Positions 7,810 to 17,309 of a stretch of DNA of 64,000 nt are shown piece after piece. Positions within the stretch are counted from its first letter, which is position 1, and each line of letters opens with the position of its first letter. The DNA comes from Microbispora rosea (GTDB lineage: Bacteria > Actinomycetota > Actinomycetes > Streptosporangiales > Streptosporangiaceae): contig NZ_FTNI01000017.1 in the NCBI RefSeq assembly GCF_900156315.1, positions 1-64,000 on the forward strand, read 5' to 3'. Under the pieces are notes generated by a model. That model had not been told where the DNA came from. It saw only the letters and a list, made by a program, of their open reading frames with translations, and did not search any database. A program made the position numbers and the translations under genes.

Positions 7810-8985
7810 GTGGCTCAACGACCGGGTACGCCTCGCCTGCTCCGGCAGATGAACGACCGCGCGGCACTGGAACTCCTCATCTCCAGAGGCCCGCTGACCA
7901 GGGCCGAGTTGGGAGAGCTTACCGGGCTGTCCAAGGTCACATCCGGCCAGCTCCTGGCCCGGCTGGAGGCGCGCGGGCTGGTCACGGCGGCGGGGGAGCG
8001 CCCAGGCGGGCGCGGTCCCAACGCCGCGCTGTACGGCGTCAACCCGTCCAGCGCGTACGTCGCGGGGCTGGAGGTGCTGCCGGACAGTGTCACGGCCGCC
8101 GTCGCCGACATCGCCGGCACCGTCGTCGCCCAGGTGACCGTGGACCCGAGCGAGGCCCGCGACCCGGTGGGCCTCGTCCACGAGGCCGTGCAGCGGGCCT
8201 GCGGGACGGCCGGGATAGAACTCGCCCGGCTGCGCTGCTTCGTGATCGGCACGCGCGGCGTGGTCGATCCGCTCACCGGCGACGTGCGCTACTCGGTCGA
8301 CCTGCCCACCTGGCACGTCGGCATCCTGGCCGGGCTGCGCACCCTGCTCGGCGAATGCGTGATCATCGAGAACGACGTCAACCTGGCGGCCCTCGCCGAG
8401 CAGATGTACGGCGCGGCGCACGGCGCCGACGACTTCGTGATCCTGTGGACCGGCGTCGGCCAGGGCCTCGGCGTCATGCTCGGCGGCCGGCTGCACCGGG
8501 GCATCACGGGCGGCGCGGGTGAGATCGGCTGGCTGCCCGTCCCCGGCGAACCCCTGCCCAGCGCGGTCACCGCGCCGCAGACCGGCTCCTTCCAGCGCCT
8601 CGTCGGAGGAGAGGCGCTGTGGAACCTGGCCCGCGCGCACGGCCTCCCCGCCCCGGACGCGCGGGGAGCGGAGGTGGCCGACCTGGTCCGTACGGCCATC
8701 GACACCGGCAACGACGACTTCGTCGAGGATCTGGCAGGACGGCTCGCGGTCGGGGTCGCGGCGGTCTCCGTGGTCCTCGACCCGGGACTCGTCGTGCTCG
8801 GCGGTGACGTGGGCAGGGCCGGCGGCGGTCACCTCGCGGAGCGCGTGGAGGAGGCGGTGGCCCGGGTGTGTCCGAGCCGTCCCACGGTGGTGGCCACCGA
8901 AGTGGAGGGCAATCCCGTTCTCATGGGGGCGATCGTCGCTGCATTGGACAGAGCGCGTGAAGAGGTCTTTTCGGACACTGTCTGA
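7810..8985 (+). CDS. ROK-family transcriptional regulator
   Basis: 391 aa from a GTG start. An N-terminal winged helix (about 10-80, ELLISRGPLTRAELGELTG and LSKVTSGQLLARLE) is followed by the ROK sugar-kinase-like fold. The glycine-rich loop GVGQGLGVMLGG and IENDVNLAAL are present. The usual zinc-binding cluster with several Cys is not evident, and the kinase signature is weak, as expected for a sensor rather than an enzyme. It is divergent from the sugar importer with a palindrome in between, so it most likely represses that operon in response to an imported or processed sugar. Confidence 0.9.
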   Translation: MAQRPGTPRLLRQMNDRAALELLISRGPLTRAELGELTGLSKVTSGQLLARLEARGLVTAAGERPGGRGPNAALYGVNPSSAYVAGLEVLPDSVTAAVADIAGTVVAQVTVDPSEARDPVGLVHEAVQRACGTAGIELARLRCFVIGTRGVVDPLTGDVRYSVDLPTWHVGILAGLRTLLGECVIIENDVNLAALAEQMYGAAHGADDFVILWTGVGQGLGVMLGGRLHRGITGGAGEIGWLPVPGEPLPSAVTAPQTGSFQRLVGGEALWNLARAHGLPAPDARGAEVADLVRTAIDTGNDDFVEDLAGRLAVGVAAVSVVLDPGLVVLGGDVGRAGGGHLAERVEEAVARVCPSRPTVVATEVEGNPVLMGAIVAALDRAREEVFSDTV

Positions 8986-9001
8986 CGGTAGGTTGATCCT
9001 C

Positions 9002-9685
9002 ATGCCCGACTTCCCCCGTGATCGCTCAACCGCGCCCGCCCTCGCCGAGGGTCCGGTGCTCATCTCCGACCCCCGCGTGACCTCGATCGGCGTGAACGAG
9101 TGCGGGGAGAAATTGAGCGACGTACGCGGGCGGCTGCGGGTGGACGGGCGGCTCGCCGACCCCGCCGGGGCCTACGCCCACCTGCGCGAGGGCCTGCTCG
9201 CCCGTCTGGAGGAGGCCCAGGAGCGCCTGCCCGCCGGGTGCCACCTGGTGGTGGTCGAGGGCTACCGCCCGCCGGCGCTGCAGACCAAGTATTTCGAGGA
9301 GTACAAGGACGAACTGCGGGCGGCGTTCCCCGGGATGTCGGCTGCGGAGCTGCACGTCGCCGCGAGCCGGTACGTCTCGCCGATCGAGGTGGCCCCGCAC
9401 ACGGCGGGCGCGGCCGTCGACCTCACGCTCTACGACGACGACGGGGTGGAGCTCGACATGGGCACGGCGGTCAACGCCACCCCCGAGCAGAGCGGCGGCG
9501 CGTGCTACACCGCCGCCCCGGTGGGGGCCGAGGCGCGGCGCAACCGCGACGTGCTGGGCGCCGCCCTGGAGGCGGCCGGGCTGGTCAACTATCCGACCGA
9601 GTGGTGGCACTGGTCGTACGGCGACCGCTACTGGGCCATGACCCGCAGCGCCCCCGCCGCCATCTACGGCCCCGTCGAGCTGTAG
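9002..9685 (+). CDS. D-Ala-D-Ala dipeptidase (VanX-like, peptidase M15D)
   Basis: 227 aa, cytoplasmic (no signal peptide). Zinc and catalytic motifs are visible: VEGYRPP, then PHTAGAAVDLTLYD supplying the zinc His and Asp, and EWWHW supplying the catalytic Glu and third zinc His. VanX-type enzymes hydrolyse the D-Ala-D-Ala dipeptide. No vanH or vanA gene is near, so this is not a glycopeptide-resistance cluster. It begins 17 bp after the ROK gene in the same direction; with the NagZ-like hydrolase and importer, a role in recovering wall-derived peptides is a reasonable inference. The ATG at 9002 is preferred to earlier in-frame starts that lie inside the ROK gene. Confidence 0.88.
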   Translation: MPDFPRDRSTAPALAEGPVLISDPRVTSIGVNECGEKLSDVRGRLRVDGRLADPAGAYAHLREGLLARLEEAQERLPAGCHLVVVEGYRPPALQTKYFEEYKDELRAAFPGMSAAELHVAASRYVSPIEVAPHTAGAAVDLTLYDDDGVELDMGTAVNATPEQSGGACYTAAPVGAEARRNRDVLGAALEAAGLVNYPTEWWHWSYGDRYWAMTRSAPAAIYGPVEL

Positions 9686-9689
9686 GGAT

Positions 9690-10736
9690 TCACCCCCCGC
9701 AGTCCGCGTCCGCGCGGCGCGGCGGGGCGAGCGAGTCCGCGGACACGGTGCGCGCGGGCCGGCCGTGAAACGCCCGGCGGTAGTCCATCGGGGCCACGCC
9801 GGCCGACCTGGTGAAATGGTGCCGCAGGTTCCCGGCCGTGCCCATGCCGCACAACCGGCTGACCTGCTCGATCGGCAGATCGGTCGTCTCCAGGAGGTGC
9901 CGGGCCCGCGCGAGACGCTGGGCGTGCAGCCATTGCAGCGGGGTGGTGCCGGTGGCCGCGTGGAACCTCCGGACCAGCGTGCGTGTGCTGACCGATGCCC
10001 ACGCGGCCATCTGCGCGACGGTGAGCTGCCGATGCAGGTGTTCGAGCGCCCATTGGAGGACGGGGGCCAGCCCGTCATCGCCGCAACGGGGCACCGGAGC
10101 CTCGATGTACTGCGCCTGCCCGCCGGGCCGATGAGCGGGTGTGACCATGCGCCGGGCGACCTGATTGGCGACCTCGGCGCCGAGGTCGGTCCGGACGAGG
10201 TGCAGGCACAGGTCGATCCCCGCGCTGCGTCCCGCGCTGGTGAGCACGTCGCCCTCGTCCACGTAGAGGACGGCGGGGTCGACCCGCACCCGGGGATGAC
10301 GCGCGCCGAGGATGCCGGTGTACATCCAGTGCGTGGTGGCCCGCCGCTCGTCGAGGAGCCCCGCCGCGGCCAGAACGAAGGCGCCCGTGCACAGCGAGAC
10401 GATCCGGGCGCCGTTCGCGTGCGCCGCCCGCAGCGCCTCTGGCAGCCCCGAGACGTTCATGCGGGCCGTGTCGCCCGCGAGCACGGCGTCGGCCGGGATC
10501 GCGGGGACCACCACGGTGTCTGCGGTGGTGAGGGCATGGAAGTCGTAGGGCGTGTGCAGCGCGAACCCGTTCTGCGTACGTGTCGTCCCGGGTTGGGCGG
10601 CGCACAGCCGCAGCTCGTACCAGGGATCGGCGAGTTCGCTGCGGTCGGTTCCGAAGATCTCACAGGCGATGGACAGCTCGAACATCGGCATGTCCGAGGT
10701 GACGGCGAGGGCCACGACGCCGGGAACGGCTCTCAT
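9690..10736 (-). CDS. GlxA-family regulator (DJ-1/PfpI domain plus AraC HTH)
   Basis: 348 aa. The N-terminal DJ-1/PfpI-like domain (about 1-190) has the nucleophile-elbow-like segment ARIVSLCTGAFVLAAAGLL. The C-terminal AraC DNA-binding domain (about 230-325) has two helix-turn-helices, the second reading LPIEQVSRLCGMGTAGNLRHHF. The start at 10736 has GGTGAG just upstream and begins MRAVPGVVALAV, typical of the family. It is divergent from the MFS exporter gene at 10822, and probably controls it. Ends 4 bp from the convergent VanX-like gene. Confidence 0.88.
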   Translation of the reverse strand: MRAVPGVVALAVTSDMPMFELSIACEIFGTDRSELADPWYELRLCAAQPGTTRTQNGFALHTPYDFHALTTADTVVVPAIPADAVLAGDTARMNVSGLPEALRAAHANGARIVSLCTGAFVLAAAGLLDERRATTHWMYTGILGARHPRVRVDPAVLYVDEGDVLTSAGRSAGIDLCLHLVRTDLGAEVANQVARRMVTPAHRPGGQAQYIEAPVPRCGDDGLAPVLQWALEHLHRQLTVAQMAAWASVSTRTLVRRFHAATGTTPLQWLHAQRLARARHLLETTDLPIEQVSRLCGMGTAGNLRHHFTRSAGVAPMDYRRAFHGRPARTVSADSLAPPRRADADCGG

Positions 10737-10821
10737 GCGCTCACCATAGCGGCAGGATTTTGACGGACAGCGGCAGTTCTGCCACTCGTCCGCGCGCGGC
10801 GCCCCGGTCAGGCTGACACGT

Positions 10822-12147
10822 GTGAACAACGCGACTTCCACTGCTCCGTCCGCGCGACGGCCGACGCCGGGGCCGGCGTTCGCTCTGACGGCCGGGGTCA
10901 TCGGGCTCTGCCTCGCCGCGTCGGCCGTGCCGTCTCCGCTGTACAGGCTGTACACGGTCCGATGGCATCTGCCGACCTCCACCGTGACCCTGATCTACGC
11001 CACGTACTGCCTGGGGGTGCTGGTCTCGCTGCTGGTCTTCGGCCGGGTCTCCGACACCTGGGGCCGCCGGCCGGTCATCATGACGGGCCTGGCCGGCCTG
11101 CTCGCCTCGATGGGCCTGTTCGTGTACGCGTCCGGCGCGGCCTGGTTGTTCGCCGCCCGCGCGGTCCAGGGGCTGGCCACCGGCATCGCGATCAGCGCGT
11201 CCGGCGCGGCCCTGCTGGAGTTGCGCCAGGGCCGCGATCCGGCCACTGCCAGTCTCTTCAACGTCGTCGCCAGCGCCCTGGGCGTCGGAGCCGGTGGCCT
11301 GCTCGGCGCGGTGCTCCTGCAGTTCGCGCCGGGACCACTGGTCACCCCGTTCGTCGTGCTCGCCGTGCTGATCCTCGTTCTGCTCCTGGGCATGACGGCG
11401 GTCCCCGAGACCGTGCCACGGGAGTCGCGCTCCGGAGTCCGGATCGCGGCACCGGGCGTGCCACGGCAGATCCGCGCCCCGTTCGTCCTCGCGGGCCTCG
11501 CGATCACCTGCGCCTGGTCGATCATCGGCATCTACCTGGGACTCGCGGGTACGCTGGCTCCCGCTCTGCTCCACACCGCGAGCCCGCTCGCGGCCGGTCT
11601 GGCCATCCTGGCACTGGGGGGCGCGTCGGCGGTGCCGCCCCTGGTCGCGCGGGCGCTGCCCCCGGCCGTCCAGATCGCCTGGGGGACGCTCGCGCTCATC
11701 GGCGGCGTCGCGTCGATGGCGTGGTCGCTGTCCGCCGACAGTGCGGTGTCGTTCGTCGCGGCCAGCGTGGTGATCGGCGTCGGCGTCGGTTTCGCGATGT
11801 TCGGCGCACTGCGCACCGTCGGCGCCGCCGCGCCGCCGGACGGCCGGGCTCAGGTCATGGCCGCCTTCTACATCGTCGCCTACGCCGCGATCTCACTGCC
11901 CGCCGTCGCCGCGGGATTCGCGGTGCGGCGGATGGGAGCGGTGGCGACGTTCCAGATCTTCGGTGCGGGCATCGTCGTCGTCTCCGTGGGGACCCTGCTG
12001 TCGGCCGTGGCGTGGCAGCGTGCCCGGCACCGTGCGACGCGGGCCGCGGGCGTGACCACGCCGGCCGGGCCCGGGTCAGCTGCGGATTCGCAGGCCACGG
12101 GGAGTGGGGTGGAACCCGGCGGCTTCCAGGGCCTCCGCCAGAGGTGA
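10822..12147 (+). CDS. MFS transporter (drug-efflux type)
   Basis: 441 aa from a GTG start, about 12 membrane helices. The loop between helices 2 and 3 carries GRVSDTWGRRPVIMTG, the MFS motif A. Probably exports small molecules with proton exchange; substrate unknown. It is divergent from the GlxA-type regulator 85 bp away, a common regulator-exporter pairing. Its last 72 bp (24 codons) overlap the 3' end of lhr on the other strand. Confidence 0.88.
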   Translation: MNNATSTAPSARRPTPGPAFALTAGVIGLCLAASAVPSPLYRLYTVRWHLPTSTVTLIYATYCLGVLVSLLVFGRVSDTWGRRPVIMTGLAGLLASMGLFVYASGAAWLFAARAVQGLATGIAISASGAALLELRQGRDPATASLFNVVASALGVGAGGLLGAVLLQFAPGPLVTPFVVLAVLILVLLLGMTAVPETVPRESRSGVRIAAPGVPRQIRAPFVLAGLAITCAWSIIGIYLGLAGTLAPALLHTASPLAAGLAILALGGASAVPPLVARALPPAVQIAWGTLALIGGVASMAWSLSADSAVSFVAASVVIGVGVGFAMFGALRTVGAAAPPDGRAQVMAAFYIVAYAAISLPAVAAGFAVRRMGAVATFQIFGAGIVVVSVGTLLSAVAWQRARHRATRAAGVTTPAGPGSAADSQATGSGVEPGGFQGLRQR

Positions 12148-15100
12148 GTCGGCGATGGCGGCGCCGTCCGCCCGCTCGACCGTCAGCTTGCCCAGGGCCC
12201 CCCGCTTCACGGCGACGGCCAGGGCCTGCACAGCCTGCCGCAGGTCCTCCTCGGGCCCGAAGGAGAGCAGGGTCTTCCCGCCGCGTTCCACGTAGAGGAT
12301 CAGCGCGCCCTCCACCAGCACCACCAGCGCGCCGGCCTTGCGGCCCGGCTTGTGGGTCACGTCGTCGGCGCGGTCCGGCCAGGGCAGGGCCGCGCCGTAC
12401 GGGTTGGCCGGGTCGGTCGCAGCGAGCACGACCGCACGGCGGGGCGGCGGCGGGGCGGGGATCGACCACAGGTCCTCGGCCGGGGCGGGGCGCGTGGAGG
12501 ACCGTGTGGAGGACATGGCGCGCATGCGGTCAACCGCGCCCGGCAGGGCGAACTGGGCGCCGCCCAGACCTTCGACGAAGTAGCCCCGGCGGCACCGCCC
12601 GCTCTCCTCGAACGCGCGCAGCACCTGGTAGACCGCGGAGAAGCCACCGGGCAGGCGCTCGGGCGCGATGCCGCCCCGCGTCAGCACGCCGTGCCGCTCC
12701 AGCAGGACTTCGGCCTGCGCGTGGGCACGCTGGGTGGCGTCGGCCGACGGCGCGGGCAGCAGCCACCATCGGCCGCTCACGGTCGGCGGGCCGCTTCTCG
12801 TCGGCAGCACCGCGCGGCGGCGTCTGGTCGCCGGCGGCCGGTGGGCGGGCCGCCCGGTGCCCAGCGTCGAGCGAAGCGGGGCGAGCGTGTCGCCGGTGAT
12901 CCGTCCGGCCCAGACGAGGTCCCACAGGGCCGCCGCGAGCGTCGTGTCGTCAGGCGCCGCGCTCGCGGGCGCGACACCCGCCGCCCTGTCCGGCCCGCCG
13001 GTGCCCGGCCCCGGGGTGCCGGTGCGGCCGAGGATTCTGGCCCGGCGGGCCGAGGCGGCGTCGGGGCCGGGCAGGGGTGGCGCCCCGTCGCCGAGCGTGG
13101 CCGTCGCGATCCGGTTGGACAACTCACGGAAGAACAGCGCGCCGCCCCCGTTCAGGATCTCCAGGATCTGCTCGTGCAGCGGAGTCATGGTGATCTCCGA
13201 CGGCTCGGGGAGCAGCAGGGGCGCGGTGTCGGCGAAGTAGAGACCGACCCACCCGTCGCCGCCGGGCAGGGACCCCTGACCCACCCAGACGACCTCCCCC
13301 GACGAGGTCAGTTCGTCGAGCAGGGCGGGGGAGTATCCGGGCACTCGCGCGGGGAGCACCAGCGACTCCAGCGCGGAGGCGGGAACGGCCGCCCCCTGCA
13401 ACCGTTCGATCGCGGTGATCAGCGCGTCCATGGCCCGCGCTGAGCCGTGGCCCTGGCCGTTCTGGGCGCCGGGTTCCGCGAGCCCGGTCCGGCCGCCGGT
13501 CCCGCCCTGCCCCGTCCCGCCCTGCCCGGTGCCGGTCGGCGCGCCGCTCTGCGGGACGATGCCGTGCCAGGCGGGCAGGAACGCCGCCAGCGTCTCCGGA
13601 GGGACCGGTTCGACCTCTTTGCGGAGCCGCGCCAGCGACCGCCGCCGCAGCAACCGCAGCACCCCGGCGTCGCACCACTCCTCGCCCCGGCCCCCGGGGC
13701 GGAACTCGCCCGCGACCACCCTGCCCGCCGCCGCGAGGCGGCGCAGCGCCTCGTCCACCACCGCGACGCCCACGCCGAAGCGCGCGGCGGCCGTGCCGGA
13801 GGCGAACGGCCCACGGGTGCGGGCGTGGCGCGCGACCAGGTCGCCGAGCGGATCGGGGGCGGCGGCCCGGCCCGCCCCGCCGGCGAGGGGCGCTTCGAGG
13901 AACTCGTGCGGAACGCCCACCGGCAAGGGCGCCCCGAGCGCGTCGCGCAGGCGCCAGGCGTCCTCCACCGCGGCCCATTGCTCGTGGCCCGCCACGCGCA
14001 CCCGGATGGCCCGGCGCGCCCGTTCCAGGTCGGCGAGCCAGCCGGGGTCTCCCTCGCGGATCGAGACGTCCTGGGCGAGCAGCGGGCCGTGTGAGCGCAG
14101 CAGGTCGGCGAGGTCCTCGGCGTCGCGCAGCGGCCTGTCCAGCCGCGCCAGCTCGCGCTCGGTCTCGGCGACGACATCCGGGTCGAGCAGCTCCCGCAGG
14201 TCGGCCTGTCCCATGAGCTCGGCGAGGAGCGCGGTGTCGAGGGCGAGCGCCTGCGCCCGCCGCTCGGCCAGCGGCGCGTCACCCTCGTACATGAACGCGC
14301 CGATGTAGTTGAACAGCAGCGACGCCGCGAACGGGGACGCCTGGGAGGTCTCCACCTCGACCACCCGCACCCGGCGGGCGGCCACGTCCCGCATGAGCTC
14401 CACCAGGCCCGGCACGTCGAAGACGTCCTGCAGGCACTCGCGCATCGTCTCCAGCACCACCGGGAACCCGGCGTACTTGCTCGCGACGCCGAGTAGGTGG
14501 GCCGCGCGCTGGCGCTGCTGCCACAGGGGGCTGCGCCTGCCGGGCGAGCGGCGGGGCAGCAGGAGGGCGCGTCCGGCGCATTCCCGGAACCGGGAGGCGA
14601 ACAGGGCCGAACCCCCCAGCTCCTCGATCACGACCTCCTCGATCTCCTCGGCGTCGAACACCGCGACGTCGGTCGGCGCGTCCTCGAAGGTGTCGGGCAC
14701 GCGCAGCACGATGCCGTCGTCGGAGTGGACGGCCTGGACGTCGACGCCGTACCGCTCGCGCAGCCGCCGCCCGACGGCGAGTGCCCAGGGGGCGTGGACC
14801 CGCGCGCCGAAGGGGGAGTGGATCACCACACGCCAGTCGCCCAGCTCGTCGCGGAACCGCTCGACCAGGAGCGTGCGGTCGTCGGGCACGTATCCCGTCG
14901 CCTCCCGCTGCTCGGCCAGGTAGGCGAGCAGGTTGCCGACGGCGTAGTCGTCGAGCCCCGCCGCGCGGATCCGCTCGCGCGCCGACGTCGGGTCGCCCCG
15001 GCCGCCCGCCCCGGCCGCCGCCAGCTCGCGGAGGAACGCGCCGATCGCCCGGCCGAGCTCGGCGGGCCGGCCCGGCGCGTCTCCGTGCCAGAACGGCAGC

Positions 15101-17121
15101 TTGCCCGGTTGCCCGGGAGCGGGGGAGACCAGCACCCGGTCGGCGGTGATGTCCTCGATCCGCCACGAGGTCGCGCCCAGCACGAACACGTCGCCGACGC
15201 GGGACTCGTAGACCATCTCCTCGTCCAGCTCGCCCACGCGCGACGCCTTGTCGCCCACCAGGAACACGCCGAACAGCCCGCGGTCGGGGATGGTGCCCCC
15301 GTTCGTGACCGCCAGGCGCTGAGCCCCGGGACGGCCCTGGAGGGTGCCCGTCACCCTGTCCCAGACGATGCGCGGCCGCAGCTCGGCGAACTCCTCGCTG
15401 GGGTAGCGCCCGGCGAGCATGTCGAGCGTCGCCTCCAGCGCGCTGCGCGGCAGCGTGGCGTACGGCGCGGCCCGGCGCACCAGCGTCTCCACCGAGTCGA
15501 CCGTCCACTCGTCGAGCGCGGTCATCGCGACGATCTGCTGGGCCAGCACGTCGAGAGGGTTGCGCGGATAGCGGATCTCCTCGATCTGCCCCGTGCGCAT
15601 GCGCTCGGCCACGACGGCCGTCTGGACCAGGTCGCCCCGATACTTGGGGAAGATCACGCCGCGGGACACCGCCCCGACCTGGTGCCCGGCGCGGCCGATG
15701 CGCTGCAGGCCGCTCGCCACACTGGGCGGCGCCTCGACACAGGCCACCAGGTCGACCGACCCCATGTCGATGCCCAGCTCCAGGCTGGAGGTGGCGACCA
15801 CCGCGGGCAGACGGCCCGACTTCAGCGCCTCCTCGATCTGGGACCGCTCCTCCTTCGAGACGGAGCCGTGATGCGCGCGCACCACCTCGGGAATCGCGCC
15901 GCCCGAGGCCCCCGCCTGGGCCATCAGCTCCGACGGCACGGCCCGCCCGGTGTCCCCGCGCCCAGTGTCCCCGCGCCCGGTGTCCGCGGGGCGAGCGTCA
16001 GGGTCTTCGCGCAGGTCGGACCATCGCGCGTGCAACTCCTCGAAGGCATCCGACCAGTGGGCCGGATCTCCCGGACCCGGGCTCGGGCACTCTTCCGGGG
16101 CGGGCGCGGTCCGGCGTTCCCAGGCGAGCTCGTTGAGCCGGGTGCACAGGCGCTCCGACAGGCGCCGCGAGTTGGCGAAGACGATCGTGGACCGATGGGC
16201 CTCGATCAGATCGAGAAGGTGCTCCTCGACATGCGGCCAGATGCTCCTGCGGTGCTCCGGCGACTCGCCGTCGACGCCGGGCGGAGGCGGCGCCAGCTCG
16301 GTCATGTCCTCCACCGGCACCACGACGTCGACCTCGATGACCTTCTCGGAGGGCGGCTGCACCACCGTGGCCGGGCGGGACCCGCCGAGGAACGTCGCCA
16401 CCTCCTCGACCGGCCGTACGGTCGCCGACAGCCCGATGCGCTGGGCCGGAGCGGGCAGCAGGGCGTCAAGCCGCTCCAGGGTCAGCGCGAGGTGCGCCCC
16501 GCGCTTGGTCCCCGCGACGGCGTGGACCTCGTCCACGATCACGGTCTCGACGCCGCGCAGCGCCTCGCGCGCCTGCGAGGTGAGGATCAGGAACAGGGAC
16601 TCGGGCGTCGTGATCAGGATGTCGGAGGGCCGGGCGGCGAAACGGCGCCGGTCCTCGGCAGCGGTGTCTCCTGAGCGGATCGCCACCGAGATGTCGGGGG
16701 CGGGCAGGCCCATCCGCAGCGCGGTCTGCCGGATGCCCGTGATCGGGGCTCGCAGGTTTCGCTCGACGTCCACCGCGAGAGCCTTCAGAGGGGAGACGTA
16801 CACGACCCGGCAGGGCCGGGGCGGCTTCGCCTCATCGTTCCGGCCGCGTCGCGCGCCGCGGCGGCCGCCGGGCCGCCCCACCTCGGCTCCCGGTGAGGCC
16901 GGGCCCGTCGTGTGCTCGACGGCGAGGCGATCGACGGCCCAGAGGAAGGCCGCGAGCGTCTTGCCCGACCCGGTGGGAGCGACCACGAGTGTGTTCTCGC
17001 CCCGCGCGATCGACGACCACGCGCCCTCCTGCGCGGCGGTCGGCGTCGCGAAGGCGCCGGTGAACCACTCCCTGGTCACCGGGCTGAAGCCGTCGAGCGC
17101 ACCCACCTGCCCATCATGCAT
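12076..17121 (-). CDS. lhr: ATP-dependent helicase Lhr
   Basis: 1681 aa, a full-length Lhr-type superfamily 2 helicase. Visible motifs: Walker A APTGSGKT (48-55), VYVSPLKAL, TTPES, DEVH box (197-200), LSATV, FANSRRLSERLC, HHGSVSKEER, ATSSLELGID and QRIGRAGHQ. After the helicase core come the winged-helix, beta-barrel and extended C-terminal domains known from bacterial Lhr, which translocates 3'-5' on DNA and is linked to DNA repair. The start at 17121 (MHDGQVGAL) fits the family; an upstream in-frame start would add 26 residues. Two in-frame 15-bp repeat tracts encode DTGRG-type and TGQGG-type linkers. Its 3' end overlaps the MFS gene by 72 bp. Confidence 0.95.
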   Translation of the reverse strand: MHDGQVGALDGFSPVTREWFTGAFATPTAAQEGAWSSIARGENTLVVAPTGSGKTLAAFLWAVDRLAVEHTTGPASPGAEVGRPGGRRGARRGRNDEAKPPRPCRVVYVSPLKALAVDVERNLRAPITGIRQTALRMGLPAPDISVAIRSGDTAAEDRRRFAARPSDILITTPESLFLILTSQAREALRGVETVIVDEVHAVAGTKRGAHLALTLERLDALLPAPAQRIGLSATVRPVEEVATFLGGSRPATVVQPPSEKVIEVDVVVPVEDMTELAPPPPGVDGESPEHRRSIWPHVEEHLLDLIEAHRSTIVFANSRRLSERLCTRLNELAWERRTAPAPEECPSPGPGDPAHWSDAFEELHARWSDLREDPDARPADTGRGDTGRGDTGRAVPSELMAQAGASGGAIPEVVRAHHGSVSKEERSQIEEALKSGRLPAVVATSSLELGIDMGSVDLVACVEAPPSVASGLQRIGRAGHQVGAVSRGVIFPKYRGDLVQTAVVAERMRTGQIEEIRYPRNPLDVLAQQIVAMTALDEWTVDSVETLVRRAAPYATLPRSALEATLDMLAGRYPSEEFAELRPRIVWDRVTGTLQGRPGAQRLAVTNGGTIPDRGLFGVFLVGDKASRVGELDEEMVYESRVGDVFVLGATSWRIEDITADRVLVSPAPGQPGKLPFWHGDAPGRPAELGRAIGAFLRELAAAGAGGRGDPTSARERIRAAGLDDYAVGNLLAYLAEQREATGYVPDDRTLLVERFRDELGDWRVVIHSPFGARVHAPWALAVGRRLRERYGVDVQAVHSDDGIVLRVPDTFEDAPTDVAVFDAEEIEEVVIEELGGSALFASRFRECAGRALLLPRRSPGRRSPLWQQRQRAAHLLGVASKYAGFPVVLETMRECLQDVFDVPGLVELMRDVAARRVRVVEVETSQASPFAASLLFNYIGAFMYEGDAPLAERRAQALALDTALLAELMGQADLRELLDPDVVAETERELARLDRPLRDAEDLADLLRSHGPLLAQDVSIREGDPGWLADLERARRAIRVRVAGHEQWAAVEDAWRLRDALGAPLPVGVPHEFLEAPLAGGAGRAAAPDPLGDLVARHARTRGPFASGTAAARFGVGVAVVDEALRRLAAAGRVVAGEFRPGGRGEEWCDAGVLRLLRRRSLARLRKEVEPVPPETLAAFLPAWHGIVPQSGAPTGTGQGGTGQGGTGGRTGLAEPGAQNGQGHGSARAMDALITAIERLQGAAVPASALESLVLPARVPGYSPALLDELTSSGEVVWVGQGSLPGGDGWVGLYFADTAPLLLPEPSEITMTPLHEQILEILNGGGALFFRELSNRIATATLGDGAPPLPGPDAASARRARILGRTGTPGPGTGGPDRAAGVAPASAAPDDTTLAAALWDLVWAGRITGDTLAPLRSTLGTGRPAHRPPATRRRRAVLPTRSGPPTVSGRWWLLPAPSADATQRAHAQAEVLLERHGVLTRGGIAPERLPGGFSAVYQVLRAFEESGRCRRGYFVEGLGGAQFALPGAVDRMRAMSSTRSSTRPAPAEDLWSIPAPPPPRRAVVLAATDPANPYGAALPWPDRADDVTHKPGRKAGALVVLVEGALILYVERGGKTLLSFGPEEDLRQAVQALAVAVKRGALGKLTVERADGAAIADSPLAEALEAAGFHPTPRGLRIRS
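13496..13525. repeat. In-frame 15-bp repeat in lhr (TGQGG linker)
   Basis: Two near-identical 15-bp units (CCGGTCCCGCCCTGC and CCCGTCCCGCCCTGC on the plus strand) encode GTGQGGTGQGG in a C-terminal linker of Lhr. Confidence 0.75.
15946..15990. repeat. In-frame 15-bp repeat in lhr (DTGRG linker)
   Basis: Three 15-bp units of the type CCCGGTGTCCCCGCG on the plus strand encode DTGRGDTGRGDTGR inside a surface insertion of the helicase core. Confidence 0.85.
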
Positions 17122-17309
17122 CGCCCCACCGACAGAAAACGCCGCACCGGCGTCCCGCGGGGTGACGGGCACGTGCGGGACCAGACCGCCGGACACCACC
17201 AGGCCCGCCAGGTGCGATACGAGGCGCTACGAACGAACGCGTGAGTCGGCGAAGACGCTCGTTCCCCTGATCCCGTCTGGTATGAGATGCCGCTGCCGGG
17301 GCGTTCCTC

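Noticed and set aside
9002-9685. Glycopeptide-resistance (vanHAX) cluster
   Set aside because: Only a VanX-like dipeptidase is present; there is no vanH or vanA-type ligase and no VanR/VanS next to it.
14497-16674. 725-codon plus-strand frame opposite lhr
   Set aside because: It mirrors lhr in the high-GC antisense frame, and lhr has all helicase motifs. The mirror translation is rich in Arg/Gly/His with no recognisable domain.
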